Source: Gammaproteobacteria bacterium (GTDB taxonomy: Bacteria; Pseudomonadota; Gammaproteobacteria; UBA4575). Taken from it: DNA of 64,000 nucleotides. The stretch covers positions 62,001 to 126,000 of the forward strand of contig JANQOB010000009.1 of assembly GCA_028279275.1 (NCBI GenBank), read 5' to 3'. Below are positions 45,641-54,613 of this stretch, piece after piece. Within the stretch, counting starts at the first letter, position 1. Each line of letters starts with the position of its first letter. The position numbers were made by a program, and so were the translations under genes. The notes below the pieces were generated by a model. It saw only the letters and a program-made list of their open reading frames with translations, searched no databases and was not told where the DNA came from.

Positions 45641-48600
45641 ATGGGCATTATTAATTTTTCAATTAAGAATCCGCTAGTCGTTAATCTTTTCTTAGTTCTT
45701 ATTATTGTCCTAGGTGTAATTTCTTGGCGCAGCATGCCGCAAGAAATGTTCCCGGTAGTAGAAATAGATCAGGTCCGCATCACTACGGAATTTGAGGGTG
45801 CGCCTCCGGAAGAGGTTGAATCCCAAGTCACCATTCCTATTGAAGATGAATTAGATGGCCTACAAGATATTGATGTAGTTACCTCCGAAAGCAACGAAGG
45901 CACTTCCAAAATTATCATTAAGCTCAAACCCGATGCAGACGTAGATGAATTTGTGCGTGACCTGAGGTCTACGGTGGATGCAATTACGGATCTGCCTGAA
46001 GAATCTGAAAGATCTAATATCACGCGTTTAAAAACACGTTTTCCAGTGATAAGTGTCAGTGTTTACGGGGACGCTTCAATGGGCACTTTAGTTGAAATGG
46101 CTAAAGATATTAAAACCCGTTTACAGCAAATTGATGGTGTCGCAAGTGTGAGTATGGCTGGAGAACGTGAATGGGAGCTTTGGATTGAGGTTGATCCATT
46201 TGCAATGTCGGCACGCAAAGTTTCTTTAACCACCGTGATATCCGCTTTACAAAATAATCTTCGTGATCTTCCTGGTGGGTCCTTGAAAGCATTAGAAGGA
46301 GATATTTTGCTGCGTGGTAAAGGCGCTGCTCCAAATATAGAGGCAACTAAAAGAATTGTATTACGAAGTGATAATGATGGTGGGCAATTGGTTTTAGATG
46401 AAGTAGCTGATGTCCAGCTCAGATTAGAAGAGAAGAAAACTTTAGGACGATTTAATAATAAACCCTCAGTAAATTTGACTGTTACTAAAACGGCAAAAGC
46501 TTCAACTATTGAAGTGTCGAAATTAGTAAGAGAGTTTACGGCCGAGTTACAAGAAGAGCTACCTACAAATATACAAGTTGGAATATTTAGTGATTTATCG
46601 ATTTACGTCAAAACACGTTTAGAAACTTTGAAGTCCTCTGGAGCTGTAGGATTGTTTCTAGTGTTGTTGTCACTTTATATGTTCTTAAATTTTAGAGTGG
46701 CAGCGATTACTGCACTAGGGATCCCAGTATCTTTCTTGGTTGCTGTAATCATCATAAATTATCTTGGTTACACGATTAACATGGTTTCCATGTTTGCTTT
46801 CTTAATTGCACTGGGAATGATTGTTGATGATGCCATTATTGTTACGGAAAATACTTATCGCCATATGGAAGGAGGTATGCAGCCTATTCCGGCCGCAAAA
46901 TTAGGTGCAGGAGAAGTATTTTGGCCAGTCATGGCTTCGACCTGTACAACTATCGCAGCTTTCTTGCCGATGTTTGGTATTTCAGGCACTTTGGGTTTAT
47001 TTATTCAGGTAATACCCGTAGTAGTCACAGCTGCATTATTAGGTTCTCTTCTTGAAGCATTTATCGTTCTACCTTCTCATTCTGCTGAATTGTTACGTGT
47101 TGCGAAAAATAAAAAACGTAACAGAATTAATTGGCAAAAATGGCTTGATAAATATAAAGCAGTAGTGAAATACGCACTAAAAAATCGTTACTTAGTTTCT
47201 GCTGTCACAGTGGGGGTTTTAAGTGTTGTCCTGGCATATGCAAAAATTCATTTGCCTTACAATCAATTCGGTGATGTAGAAATAGGCCAGTTTCTTGTCA
47301 ATATTGAAGCGCCAAATACCTACAGTGTTGAAGATACTACTCAGCTTGCTATCCAAATTGAAGAGAAAATGAATGCGGTATTTCAAGAAAATGAGTTGGA
47401 TACTTTATTAACAAATGTTGGTGTCATCTTAATTGACTTTAACCGCCTGAAGCTTGGAAGTAATTACATTCAGTTTGTGGTGGATCTGAAAAAACCAAAA
47501 CCTAAAGGATTTATAGAGCGATTTGTAAGTCCGATAGTGAATTTAAAATTTACAGTTAGTGGTGTGCGTGAACGAAGTACAGAAGTTATTTTAGACGAAG
47601 TGCGAGAAAGCGTTGCAGCCATCCCAGGGATTCAGCGTTTTTCAATTTTGCGCCCTCAAGGAGGGCCAGCAGGATCCGATATTGAAGTTGGAATTATTGG
47701 CAAAGAAACTGAAAAACTTTTGGCATTATCAGGTGAAGTAGTGACATTCTTGCGACGAGTTCCGGGTGTAAAAGATGTAAGACAAGACTTAGAGCCAGGT
47801 AAACTCGAATATCAATATACGATTAATTCACGCGGACGTGAGTTGGGTTTAACTCAAGCTCAAATTGCCGATGCAGTGCGCACTGGATATCTGGGCTTGG
47901 AAGTGATGCAAGTGAATTGGGAAGCTGATCGTTATCCTGTAAGAGTAATATACCCGGATGCTATTCGCGAAGATGGTGCAGGGCTCAATCGTTTACCCAT
48001 TACCCTGGACGATGGCGGCACTGTTTATTTAGGTGAAGTGGCGGATATTGAGTTGGGCAGGGGTTTGGGTGTTGTGCAACGAAGAAACTCAGAACGACTA
48101 TCATTGATCACAGCAGAAGTAGATAAAGAAGCGATTACACCTTTAGAAGTAACAGAACTTCTTGGAGAAGAATTTAAAACCTTAAGTGATGATCATTTTG
48201 GATACTCATTGTTGTTTTTAGGTGAAAAGAAAGAAGCACAAGATTCCTTTAACGATATTGGCAATATGCTGATAATCGCACTGGCCATTATCTTTTTCAT
48301 TCTTGCCGCATTGTTTAAATCATTGTTGGATCCATTTGTAATTATGTTTGCTATTCCGTTTGCAATTGTAGGAGTAATTATTGGGCATATGATATTTGGC
48401 TATAACTTGCAGTTTTTGTCTATGATTGGTTTCTTAGCCCTGACAGGGATTGTGGTGAACGATTCATTGATATTTATTGATTTTGCTAAAAAGCGCATTG
48501 CGGAGGGCGCAAGTTGTTTTGATGCTTTAGTGGATGCTGGAAGTGTGCGCATACGGCCCATTCTATTAACTACTGTCACTACATTCTTAGGTATCTCGCC

Positions 48601-48784
48601 ATTAATATTCTTTGCCAGTGGTCAAACTGCATTCTTGTCGCCCATGGCAGTGAGTTTAGGGTTTGGTCTTATATTTGCAACCATACTAATATTAATTGTA
48701 CTGCCTTGCTTTTATATGATTGCAGACGATTTGAGAAATTATACATTTGCAAGGTTTAGTAAAATGAAAACAATTGAGGTTTGA
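45641..48784 (+). CDS. RND-family efflux pump, inner-membrane subunit
   Basis: A 1047-residue AcrB-like proton antiporter. The ATG at 45641 (MGIINFSIKNPLVV) is preferred to a TTG two codons earlier. Twelve membrane helices and two large periplasmic loops are evident. The TM4 proton-relay pair appears in LIALGMIVDDAIIVTENTYRHME, and GIVVNDSLIFIDFAKK is the repeat in the second half. Sequence features suggest the HAE-1/heavy-metal-unrelated type, but the substrate is unknown. The adaptor is encoded 1.7 kb upstream. Confidence 0.93.
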   Translation: MGIINFSIKNPLVVNLFLVLIIVLGVISWRSMPQEMFPVVEIDQVRITTEFEGAPPEEVESQVTIPIEDELDGLQDIDVVTSESNEGTSKIIIKLKPDADVDEFVRDLRSTVDAITDLPEESERSNITRLKTRFPVISVSVYGDASMGTLVEMAKDIKTRLQQIDGVASVSMAGEREWELWIEVDPFAMSARKVSLTTVISALQNNLRDLPGGSLKALEGDILLRGKGAAPNIEATKRIVLRSDNDGGQLVLDEVADVQLRLEEKKTLGRFNNKPSVNLTVTKTAKASTIEVSKLVREFTAELQEELPTNIQVGIFSDLSIYVKTRLETLKSSGAVGLFLVLLSLYMFLNFRVAAITALGIPVSFLVAVIIINYLGYTINMVSMFAFLIALGMIVDDAIIVTENTYRHMEGGMQPIPAAKLGAGEVFWPVMASTCTTIAAFLPMFGISGTLGLFIQVIPVVVTAALLGSLLEAFIVLPSHSAELLRVAKNKKRNRINWQKWLDKYKAVVKYALKNRYLVSAVTVGVLSVVLAYAKIHLPYNQFGDVEIGQFLVNIEAPNTYSVEDTTQLAIQIEEKMNAVFQENELDTLLTNVGVILIDFNRLKLGSNYIQFVVDLKKPKPKGFIERFVSPIVNLKFTVSGVRERSTEVILDEVRESVAAIPGIQRFSILRPQGGPAGSDIEVGIIGKETEKLLALSGEVVTFLRRVPGVKDVRQDLEPGKLEYQYTINSRGRELGLTQAQIADAVRTGYLGLEVMQVNWEADRYPVRVIYPDAIREDGAGLNRLPITLDDGGTVYLGEVADIELGRGLGVVQRRNSERLSLITAEVDKEAITPLEVTELLGEEFKTLSDDHFGYSLLFLGEKKEAQDSFNDIGNMLIIALAIIFFILAALFKSLLDPFVIMFAIPFAIVGVIIGHMIFGYNLQFLSMIGFLALTGIVVNDSLIFIDFAKKRIAEGASCFDALVDAGSVRIRPILLTTVTTFLGISPLIFFASGQTAFLSPMAVSLGFGLIFATILILIVLPCFYMIADDLRNYTFARFSKMKTIEV

Positions 48785-48948
48785 ATGGAGTTCAGTCGAG
48801 AGCAATTAGTTTCTATATGCAAATGTTAAGATAAATTCTGATCACTGCATATATTAAATTTTTTTCCATTTAAGTATCGTTTAATATCTTATTAATAATT
48901 TTGCTCTCATCAAAAAAAGAAATTTTCGAATCTAGCCCGCCATTTCTA

Positions 48949-49203
48949 ATGGAGCATCCTGCCGGTGACTGGTCTTTAGTAATAAAGATATCAAGAGTTA
49001 ATGAAGGTCTTAATCTCACTATTTTATATATGAATAGTGATAAATTCCGAGAGCGCGAAATATTAATAGATGTGCCACCATTTTATGTCGGTGCTGGCGT
49101 GTGGGAGCTTGACTATGGGTCTACACTGATGACATTGGAGCATCCAAGTCTTTGTGAGCATCCTGCAAAAATTATGTGGGAAAAGTGGAAATGTAATCGC
49201 TAA
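48949..49203 (+). CDS. Hypothetical protein
   Basis: Read from the ATG at 48949 (MEHPAGDWSL) it has 84 residues; an in-frame TTG at 48901 would add 16. The protein is soluble, with several Trp and Pro and two Cys close to the C-terminus. No family is recognised. Codon use looks like its neighbours, which favours a real gene. It is 42 bp before the VOC gene. Confidence 0.5.
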   Translation: MEHPAGDWSLVIKISRVNEGLNLTILYMNSDKFREREILIDVPPFYVGAGVWELDYGSTLMTLEHPSLCEHPAKIMWEKWKCNR

Positions 49204-49245
49204 TGAAGATATTTAATTTCAATAATTACTACCTTGAGATGTCTA

Positions 49246-49623
49246 ATGAAAGAAATTTTAGATTTTAAACCATTTGTTCCTTCAAATGATTATGATGTTT
49301 CAAAATCATTTTACCAGCATATGGGATTTAAAATTAATTGGGATGATGGAGAAGTATGTGAAGTAGACACCCAGTTTGGTTATCGTTTTTTATTATTACC
49401 CAAAAATCATAATAACTATGCACATAGTTTGATGCTCCACTTCATGGTGAATTCAGCACAAGAGTGGTATGAGCACTTTTGTTCAATAGGGCTGACAAAG
49501 AAATTTGACGGCACAAAAGTTTCAGAACCTAATCTTATGCCATGGGGATTAATTGTTACCCATGTTTGGGATCCTGCCGGTGTCTTACTGCATTTTGCAG
49601 AACGTCCAAGTGAAAAAAAATGA
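49246..49623 (+). CDS. VOC-superfamily (glyoxalase/bleomycin-resistance) protein
   Basis: From ATG 49246 it has 125 residues (a TTG four codons upstream is also open). One VOC module: FVPSNDYDVSKSFYQHMGFKINWDDGEVCEV at the N-terminus and the C-terminal WDPAGVLLHFAERP strand with a possible metal-site His. It would bind a small hydrophobic or thiol compound; specificity is not predictable. Its TGA stop is the first three bases of a class-1 palindromic repeat. Confidence 0.78.
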   Translation: MKEILDFKPFVPSNDYDVSKSFYQHMGFKINWDDGEVCEVDTQFGYRFLLLPKNHNNYAHSLMLHFMVNSAQEWYEHFCSIGLTKKFDGTKVSEPNLMPWGLIVTHVWDPAGVLLHFAERPSEKK

Positions 49624-49648
49624 AAGCTTACGACCCAAAGCAGACATT
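49621..49648 (+). repeat. Palindromic dispersed repeat, class 1
   Basis: TGAAAGCTTACGACCCAAAG followed by CAGACATT. The first TGA is the stop codon of the VOC gene. Confidence 0.65.
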
Positions 49649-49733
49649 CTCTATTTTATCAAAATGAAAATTTTTTTAGCAGGTAAGGTTTTTACTACAC
49701 AAAGTTGAATAATTAGTTTAGTTAAGCTGAATT

Positions 49734-50936
49734 CTATTTGACAATACTGCCAAGATCGCTAGCCCATTTTATCGCTTGCAGATAAGCTTTTCGATAAGCG
49801 CTATGATCGATTAAATGCATAAGTGTATCCCAGTCACCTTGTTCATAATATTTTATATTTTGAAGTACCTCACCCATTTTTCCAGTATGAGATAATAAGG
49901 CTAAACTTACTTCTTCTGTTAAAGGTAAAGTTTCAAGAATTTCTTCTAGTGACATATCCATTAACGCATCTAAAATAGAGAATAACCCAACTGAGAAATA
50001 TTGATCAGAAACTGCATTTGGATCAGATTTCCCAAGAATTTCTGCCATCTTTGCTCTCATCATTCCAGTGAGCATTAGTTCTTTTGGCTTCTCATCTGAT
50101 AAGCGTAACATCAACATCAAGCTTGCCCATTTTCTAACTTCATCTGTACCTAGTAATGTTAGAGCATGTTTAATAGATTCAATTTTTATACGCAATGCAT
50201 AAAAGGCTGAATTCATATAACGAAGTAAGTGATAAGCAAGTGTAGGATCACGTCCAATTAGGTTTTCAAGTTCATCAATATTAACGGATGGGTTCTGAAG
50301 TTCTGAAATTAATTTGAGAACAATCATTCTATTACCTTCAATTCGTTTCCCTATGAACATTTGAGGCTTACAAAAAAAGAAACCTTGAAAATAATCGAAC
50401 CCTAGTTCTTTACATTGTTCAAACTTTTCATGAGATTCAACACGTTCAGCTAAAAGCTTTATCTTGTGACTGCGCAATACGCTAACGTGCTTCTGCAAGT
50501 CAATATCACTTAAAATACTTACATCTAGTTTTACAAATTGAGAAACTTTTAATAAAGGATCGAACTTTGGGGTATATATAAAATCGTTCAGTGCAATTTG
50601 GTATCCAGTATGTGATAAGTTGCCTAAACCGACAATTAGATCATCATCAATTACATCATTCTCAAGTACCTCTAGCACTATCTGCTCATGCATTTGTGGC
50701 AAAGGTAACTCCCCAATCAAAAACCCACGTGTCATATTTATAAATGCTAGCTTTGTTCCTACAATATTTTCTAAACCGATATCCATTAATGCACTAATAA
50801 TGACATCAGTAGTTGCTTCATCTCCATCAACAATGTTTGCTTCATTTGAAGCTTTTTTACGATACAAAAGCTCATATGCAAATACATTCAGTTGACGATC
50901 ATAGATAGGTTGACGTGCAAGAAATATTACGGCCAT
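49734..50936 (-). CDS. EAL-HDOD two-domain signalling protein (YuxH/CdgJ-like)
   Basis: A 400-residue protein: an EAL-like domain (1-200) and an HDOD domain (about 200-395, with LENLIGRDPTLAYHLLRYMNSA). In the EAL part the signature reads YELLYR instead of EAL, and the metal-binding motifs are not conserved, so c-di-GMP hydrolysis is unlikely. Relatives such as CdgJ regulate motility through protein contacts. It stands alone, flanked by 110 and 450 bp of non-coding DNA. Confidence 0.88.
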   Translation of the reverse strand: MAVIFLARQPIYDRQLNVFAYELLYRKKASNEANIVDGDEATTDVIISALMDIGLENIVGTKLAFINMTRGFLIGELPLPQMHEQIVLEVLENDVIDDDLIVGLGNLSHTGYQIALNDFIYTPKFDPLLKVSQFVKLDVSILSDIDLQKHVSVLRSHKIKLLAERVESHEKFEQCKELGFDYFQGFFFCKPQMFIGKRIEGNRMIVLKLISELQNPSVNIDELENLIGRDPTLAYHLLRYMNSAFYALRIKIESIKHALTLLGTDEVRKWASLMLMLRLSDEKPKELMLTGMMRAKMAEILGKSDPNAVSDQYFSVGLFSILDALMDMSLEEILETLPLTEEVSLALLSHTGKMGEVLQNIKYYEQGDWDTLMHLIDHSAYRKAYLQAIKWASDLGSIVK

Positions 50937-51218
50937 TTTTACGCAGCTTAAGAAAGGTTTTTACATGCAAAATTAGTCACATCTTAATAAACGGCACAAT
51001 ATGGATATTCTTTACGCATTAAATAATTGAAATGAGCCAGTTCTTACAATTAGCTGTGTGATCTGTCATTCTCTCGCGGATGAGTTAATGAACAAAATAT
51101 TCTAAGGACCGAAAAAGTATTGCAAATGCTTATTTCTGAACGATTTTTTCAGACTATATTGTAGGTAAAAGTACTCTATTGAAGAATATAATAGAGTTGT
51201 GAGAGGCTTGTAATAGTG

Positions 51219-51248
51219 AATGACCGCTATTGACCGATAGGATACATT
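51219..51248 (+). repeat. Palindromic dispersed repeat, class 1
   Basis: Left arm AATGACCGCTATTGACCGA is consensus; the right arm is decayed (GGATACATT). Confidence 0.6.
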
Positions 51249-51336
51249 AGCTATCAAAAGTTATTAAATTAAACTCAAACTTATCAGATCCGACAATTGA
51301 ATTGAGTTTCGATCTTATAAGCATAGTTCCCTGAAT

Positions 51337-51364
51337 TTTAAAAAGGGCCTGATTAACAGGCCCT
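51337..51364 (-). terminator. Terminator of the lipoprotein gene
   Basis: AGGGCCTG and CAGGCCCT form an 8-bp stem around ATTAA (51344-51364). On the minus strand it is followed by TTTTTAAAAT, 23 bp after the lipoprotein stop. Confidence 0.8.
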
Positions 51365-51387
51365 AATAGACAAAAAAGCTTATGTTC

Positions 51388-51882
51388 TTACGAATCATTA
51401 GTTTTTTCTGATGATTCACCTGCTAAAAATTTCACTATTTCTTCACCATGCATACGTGCGATGTCCTCCTGATTACCAACAGCCATCATGTTGTAGCTAC
51501 TCACCTCTGATGAGCCCAGCATTCTATTGCCATCCGGCGAATAGATTTTTACAGTAGAGTCGATGCCGTCTTTACCAGCAAAAATACCAAACATCATGCG
51601 TGAAAATCCGGATCTCATTCTGTAATTGTTAACAGAAATACTAATTTTTTTACCATTTTCAGAATCATAAAGCGATCGTTCCTGTAAGCCTTGAACAATG
51701 TAGGATTCAACTGCCGTAATAAAATGAGGTGGTGCTTTTGATCCATTGCCATCGATATCAATTTCACCAAAAGTTTTAACTTCTGCGATTTCTGATGATT
51801 CAAGTGGGTCAGTGATACTGGTTGTACTAGCACATCCAACTATACATAAGATAAATATCAGTAATACGATAAGTTTTTTCAT
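51388..51882 (-). CDS. Lipoprotein, function unknown
   Basis: The start MKKLIVLLIF (51882) gives 164 residues with a lipobox IVGC (Cys17) and AGAAGGGA upstream as a ribosome site; the open frame extends 12 codons further without a plausible signal peptide. The mature part has LQERSLYDSENGKKISISVNNYRMRSGFSRMMFG, similar in style to DUF4410-like outer-membrane lipoproteins, but the match is only by eye. It is followed by its own terminator, so it is a single-gene unit. Confidence 0.68.
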   Translation of the reverse strand: MKKLIVLLIFILCIVGCASTTSITDPLESSEIAEVKTFGEIDIDGNGSKAPPHFITAVESYIVQGLQERSLYDSENGKKISISVNNYRMRSGFSRMMFGIFAGKDGIDSTVKIYSPDGNRMLGSSEVSSYNMMAVGNQEDIARMHGEEIVKFLAGESSEKTNDS

Positions 51883-52067
51883 TGTGGAGTCCCTTCTATA
51901 ACTTCCTTGAAAGATCATTATTCATTTGATAACCATTTGAATTAGGATAAAACGATAAAAGATGTAAAATATGTGTTAAGCGGCTAATTGATAGTCGTAA
52001 TTTTTCAAATATTTTATTGTTATTGACCTAAAAGAGGCTGTTGGTTGTTACTTGAATTAGCATTCAG

Positions 52068-52097
52068 AATGTCCGGTATCGAGCCAAAGCGGACATT
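52068..52097 (+). repeat. Palindromic dispersed repeat, class 1
   Basis: AATGTCCGGTATCGAGCC followed by AAAGCGGACATT. It lies 28 bp before the second VOC gene. Confidence 0.7.
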
Positions 52098-52124
52098 CAG
52101 TTATATAAAGCCAAATACACATAT

Positions 52125-52493
52125 ATGAGAATACTTACAAATATATGCACGGATAATTTACAACAAAGTAAAGAGTACTATGTAGAGCTTCTTGGTTTGA
52201 ATGTAAAATATGATAGCGATTGGTATGTGCAATTAAGTTCACCAGATGATCCAGAAATTGAATTCGGAATCATTCAGAGAGATCACGAATTAATTCCAAC
52301 TGAATATCAACAAAAACCAAATGGAATGTACGTAACGTTTGTTGTTGCAGATGTTGATGCCGCATATCAAAAGGCACTCGAAATGGGAGTGCGTATACTT
52401 CAAGAACCTCGAAACGAGTTTTATGGTCAGCGCCGTTTTCTAACGCAAGACCCTAATGGTTGTCTAATAGATATCTGCTCACCATTTGAGTAA
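52125..52493 (+). CDS. VOC-superfamily (glyoxalase-like) protein
   Basis: A 122-residue VOC protein: ICTDNLQQSKEYYVELLGLNVKYDSDWYVQL, VVADVDAAYQKALEMG, and the terminal FLTQDPNGCLIDICSPFE. It has the layout of glyoxalase/dioxygenase-like proteins, and the ligand is unknown. It is not closely similar to the VOC protein at 49246. It is bounded on both sides by class-1 repeats, like a one-gene unit. Confidence 0.82.
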   Translation: MRILTNICTDNLQQSKEYYVELLGLNVKYDSDWYVQLSSPDDPEIEFGIIQRDHELIPTEYQQKPNGMYVTFVVADVDAAYQKALEMGVRILQEPRNEFYGQRRFLTQDPNGCLIDICSPFE

Positions 52494-52560
52494 CTAAACC
52501 ATATGACCGCAAATGGCAGTTAGAAGGCATAAGGTTGGAATTATTAAATTAAAGTAGTTT

Positions 52561-52590
52561 AATGACTGCTAACGACCCAAAGTGGACATT
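52561..52590 (+). repeat. Palindromic dispersed repeat, class 1
   Basis: AATGACTGCTAACGACCC followed by AAAGTGGACATT. A degenerate left half (TATGACCGCAAATGGCAG) also occurs at 52503-52520. Confidence 0.7.
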
Positions 52591-52617
52591 AAATAATTCG
52601 TGTTTAATGGTACAAGA

Positions 52618-52986
52618 ATGGCCTTATTTGAAATTGAAGATAATATAAAATTGTGGACTTTACTCAGAACAATTCTGGAAGCAAAGTTTAACGAAGCCCA
52701 AGGTGATAGAGATATTCTTGCTAGTCCTATTCTCGCTGAAATCTCAGTAAACATTGTAAATGTCTTAAAAGAATCAGGATTTGACTTAGATGGCCAACTT
52801 GATTGGGATAAGTTGTTATCTGCCGACGATAACCCTGCGCTAGTTGAAACTATAAAACCCAGTATTTATTACATGAGCCAACTAGACATAATAGATAATA
52901 AAAAAGAATTTTTAAAAAACGTATTTGCTCCATATTCTGCTTCAGCGGAACTTATACAGGAGCTTATTGATGAAATGGAAAAATGA
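52618..52986 (+). CDS. Hypothetical protein
   Basis: From ATG 52618 (MALFEIEDNIKL) it has 122 residues; an in-frame GTG at 52600 is the alternative. It is acidic and helical, with no signal peptide or membrane segment. No family is recognised. Its stop codon TGA is part of the class-1 repeat at 52982-53011, and another copy lies just upstream, so the gene is framed by repeats. Confidence 0.55.
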   Translation: MALFEIEDNIKLWTLLRTILEAKFNEAQGDRDILASPILAEISVNIVNVLKESGFDLDGQLDWDKLLSADDNPALVETIKPSIYYMSQLDIIDNKKEFLKNVFAPYSASAELIQELIDEMEK

Positions 52987-53011
52987 CCGCTATTGGCCGG
53001 AAGCGGACATT
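52982..53011 (+). repeat. Palindromic dispersed repeat, class 1 (best-conserved copy)
   Basis: AATGACCGCTATTGGCC followed by GGAAGCGGACATT. TGACCGCT pairs with AGCGGACA around a 12-nt centre with one A-A mismatch. It overlaps the stop codon of the preceding gene. Confidence 0.75.
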
Positions 53012-53056
53012 TAGATAAACGAATTATAGAGCGTTATCATATTAAATAATCATCTG

Positions 53057-53371
53057 TTACGGCCCAAATTTAACAGTCGCAATTTCACAATTTCGTCTTT
53101 CAGCAAAAGCAAGTTCATCAGGTGAGAGAGTCTGTTTTTTGTTATATACACGATCTATCAATGGAATTACGACTGATTGTTCGCCATAACTAGACCCTTG
53201 TTTAAGGTATCGGTCAATTAATTCATATTCATCAATACCTTTGTCTCGATTAAGTGCCACAGAATTAGCAGCCGATCCCATCCATTCACAGAATGTATTT
53301 CCATTTGCATTAATTTCTGCACTAGATATGCTGCTATAAATGAATAAAATTAATATGAGTACGTATTTCAT
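53057..53371 (-). CDS. Small secreted Cys-containing protein
   Basis: A 104-residue protein with a signal peptide (1-18, ending SSA) and a helical mature part with two Cys (NTFCEWMGSAAN and RRNCEIATV), probably disulfide-linked. The layout resembles small Rap1a-like periplasmic proteins, but the function is unknown. Its ribosome site is GGAGAGA. It is 63 bp downstream of the other small secreted protein gene and probably in the same TetR-controlled transcript. Confidence 0.6.
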   Translation of the reverse strand: MKYVLILILFIYSSISSAEINANGNTFCEWMGSAANSVALNRDKGIDEYELIDRYLKQGSSYGEQSVVIPLIDRVYNKKQTLSPDELAFAERRNCEIATVKFGP

Positions 53372-53434
53372 AATTCTCTCCTAAGCATTGGAACGTCCTT
53401 GTTCATTGATAGTCCATTAAATTGAAACTAATCA

Positions 53435-53716
53435 TTAAGCGTTTGCACGTAACTTATAAATAAAGTTAGGTTGACCTGCTAGCTGATCATTTGAATGCTT
53501 GAAGCGATTTGTATCGACTATCTCTTTAGTGTTTACCTCTACATCAAAGGCATCAATAGGGCCTTGAACAGTAACATTAGCGGCTTCTGTTTGAGTATTA
53601 ACCCAAGCATCAGCATTCATTGCGTCGTTTACGTTATCGATAGATAGACCACCATTTGCCATTGCTGCATTAGTAGCAAAAAAAGTAGCAGTTAATAAAA
53701 GAGCTTTAATTTTCAT
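53435..53716 (-). CDS. Small secreted protein under TetR control
   Basis: The start MKIKALLLTA (53716, ribosome site GGAGA) gives 93 residues with a signal peptide ending AAMAN. The mature part of about 70 residues is acidic, without Cys, and ends in NFIYKLRANA. No family is recognised. A consensus promoter with two TetR operators reads into it, so strong expression upon derepression is predicted. Confidence 0.65.
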   Translation of the reverse strand: MKIKALLLTATFFATNAAMANGGLSIDNVNDAMNADAWVNTQTEAANVTVQGPIDAFDVEVNTKEIVDTNRFKHSNDQLAGQPNFIYKLRANA

Positions 53717-53773
53717 AATAATCTCCAAATAAATTTAAGTAGTTAGTTTGTAAATGCTGATCTGGTATAAGTA

Positions 53774-53786
53774 ACCAATCGGTCAA
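53774..53786. promoter_or_regulatory. TetR operator O1
   Basis: ACCAATCGGTCAA is a half-conserved copy of the operator. It lies about +4 to +16 relative to the predicted start of the divergent small-secreted-protein transcript. Confidence 0.6.
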
Positions 53787-53796
53787 CAATGGAGGT

Positions 53797-53829
53797 ATAT
53801 TAGCTATTAGAAACCGATCGGTCAATAAT
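53797..53829 (-). promoter_or_regulatory. Promoter of the secreted-protein genes with TetR operator O2
   Basis: On the minus strand TTGACC (53820-53825) and TAATAT (53797-53802) are exactly 17 bp apart. The -35 lies in ACCGATCGGTCAATAAT (53813-53829), a second copy of the operator, so bound TetR would exclude polymerase. Confidence 0.7.
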
Positions 53830-53866
53830 TATTTGAACAAAAGTTTTTTATGCTATATAGATTTTT

Positions 53867-53899
53867 ATTATTGACCATCCGGTCAATAATAAGTATAAT
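53867..53899 (+). promoter_or_regulatory. tetR promoter with operator O3
   Basis: TTGACC (53871-53876) and TATAAT (53894-53899) are separated by exactly 17 bp. The -35 and spacer are part of a long perfect palindrome, ATTATTGACC-ATCC-GGTCAATAAT (53867-53890). Autorepression by the TetR-family protein is strongly suggested. Confidence 0.8.
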
Positions 53900-53932
53900 C
53901 TGGTTAAAATATAGTCAATTAAGGATTGGACA

Positions 53933-54523
53933 ATGCCTAGACCACGTGAGTTTGATACTGAAACAGCTCTCGATAATGCGATGCAAGCATTTTGGAATCA
54001 CGGTTATGAAGCTACATCGTTGAGTGATTTGATGGATGCAATGAGTTTGCAAAAAGGAAGTATTTATAAAGCCTTTGGTGACAAGCATAGTTTGTTTGTG
54101 TCCTCATTAGAACAGTACTTGGATCACACTTATGAATCTGATAAACGATTGCTTAATGGGTCATCAAGTGCCTATGAAGCACTGAAAAAATGGCTGCATG
54201 AAGATAATAAATTTGTGTGTGGACAGAGCTTAAAGCGAGGTTGTCTAATGGTGAATGCCATCAATGAACTTGCCTTCAAAGATGAAGAAGTGTCGAAGAT
54301 TATAAAAGTACATTTGAAAAAACTATCAAAGTTGTTGATTCTCGCAGTTGAACGAGCTCAAGCTCAACGTGAAATAAGAAATGATTTAACACCAAAATCA
54401 GTAGCCTCCATGTTACTTACACAGTTGATTGGAATGGTAACTCTCTCGAAAGGCATGAATAGTCAGCAGGCAAATAAGAATAATATTGATAATTTGTTTT
54501 TACTTTTGAAAAACCCTAATTAG
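53933..54523 (+). CDS. TetR-family transcriptional regulator
   Basis: A 196-residue TetR protein with the N-terminal helix-turn-helix (MQAFWNHGYEATSLSDLMDAMSLQKGSIYKAFGDKHSLF, residues 17-55 approximately) and a helical ligand domain containing three Cys (CGQSLKRGC). The presence of reactive-looking Cys recalls NemR-type electrophile sensors, but that is a guess. Three GACC/GGTC operators in the divergent region are its likely sites. Its stop codon is inside an 8-bp tandem repeat. Confidence 0.92.
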   Translation: MPRPREFDTETALDNAMQAFWNHGYEATSLSDLMDAMSLQKGSIYKAFGDKHSLFVSSLEQYLDHTYESDKRLLNGSSSAYEALKKWLHEDNKFVCGQSLKRGCLMVNAINELAFKDEEVSKIIKVHLKKLSKLLILAVERAQAQREIRNDLTPKSVASMLLTQLIGMVTLSKGMNSQQANKNNIDNLFLLLKNPN

Positions 54524-54552
54524 TCGAGTAGTCGAGTAGTCGAGTAGTTGGG
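54521..54552. repeat. 8-bp tandem repeat at the tetR stop codon
   Basis: TAGTCGAG occurs three times in a row, followed by a variant TAGTTGGG. The first TAG is the tetR stop. Confidence 0.9.
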
Positions 54553-54554
54553 TA

Positions 54555-54580
54555 TCTGATGTTGGCCTAAAGCGGATATT
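54555..54580 (+). repeat. Palindromic dispersed repeat, class 1
   Basis: The right half GGCCTAAAGCGGATATT is conserved; the left arm is degraded (TCTGATGTT). Confidence 0.6.
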
Positions 54581-54613
54581 CATTAGCTAGTGAATGCTTC
54601 CCGATTAGCAACC

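Larger units (their letters stand above)
50937..51387. other. Non-coding region upstream of the EAL-HDOD gene
   Basis: No supported gene. It holds the EAL-HDOD promoter (not identified), a stable hairpin CTCTATT-9 nt-AATAGAG (51174-51196), one class-1 repeat (51219-51248), a longer inverted repeat AAACTCAA/TTGAGTTT (about 51270-51308), and the terminator of the lipoprotein gene. Confidence 0.6.
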
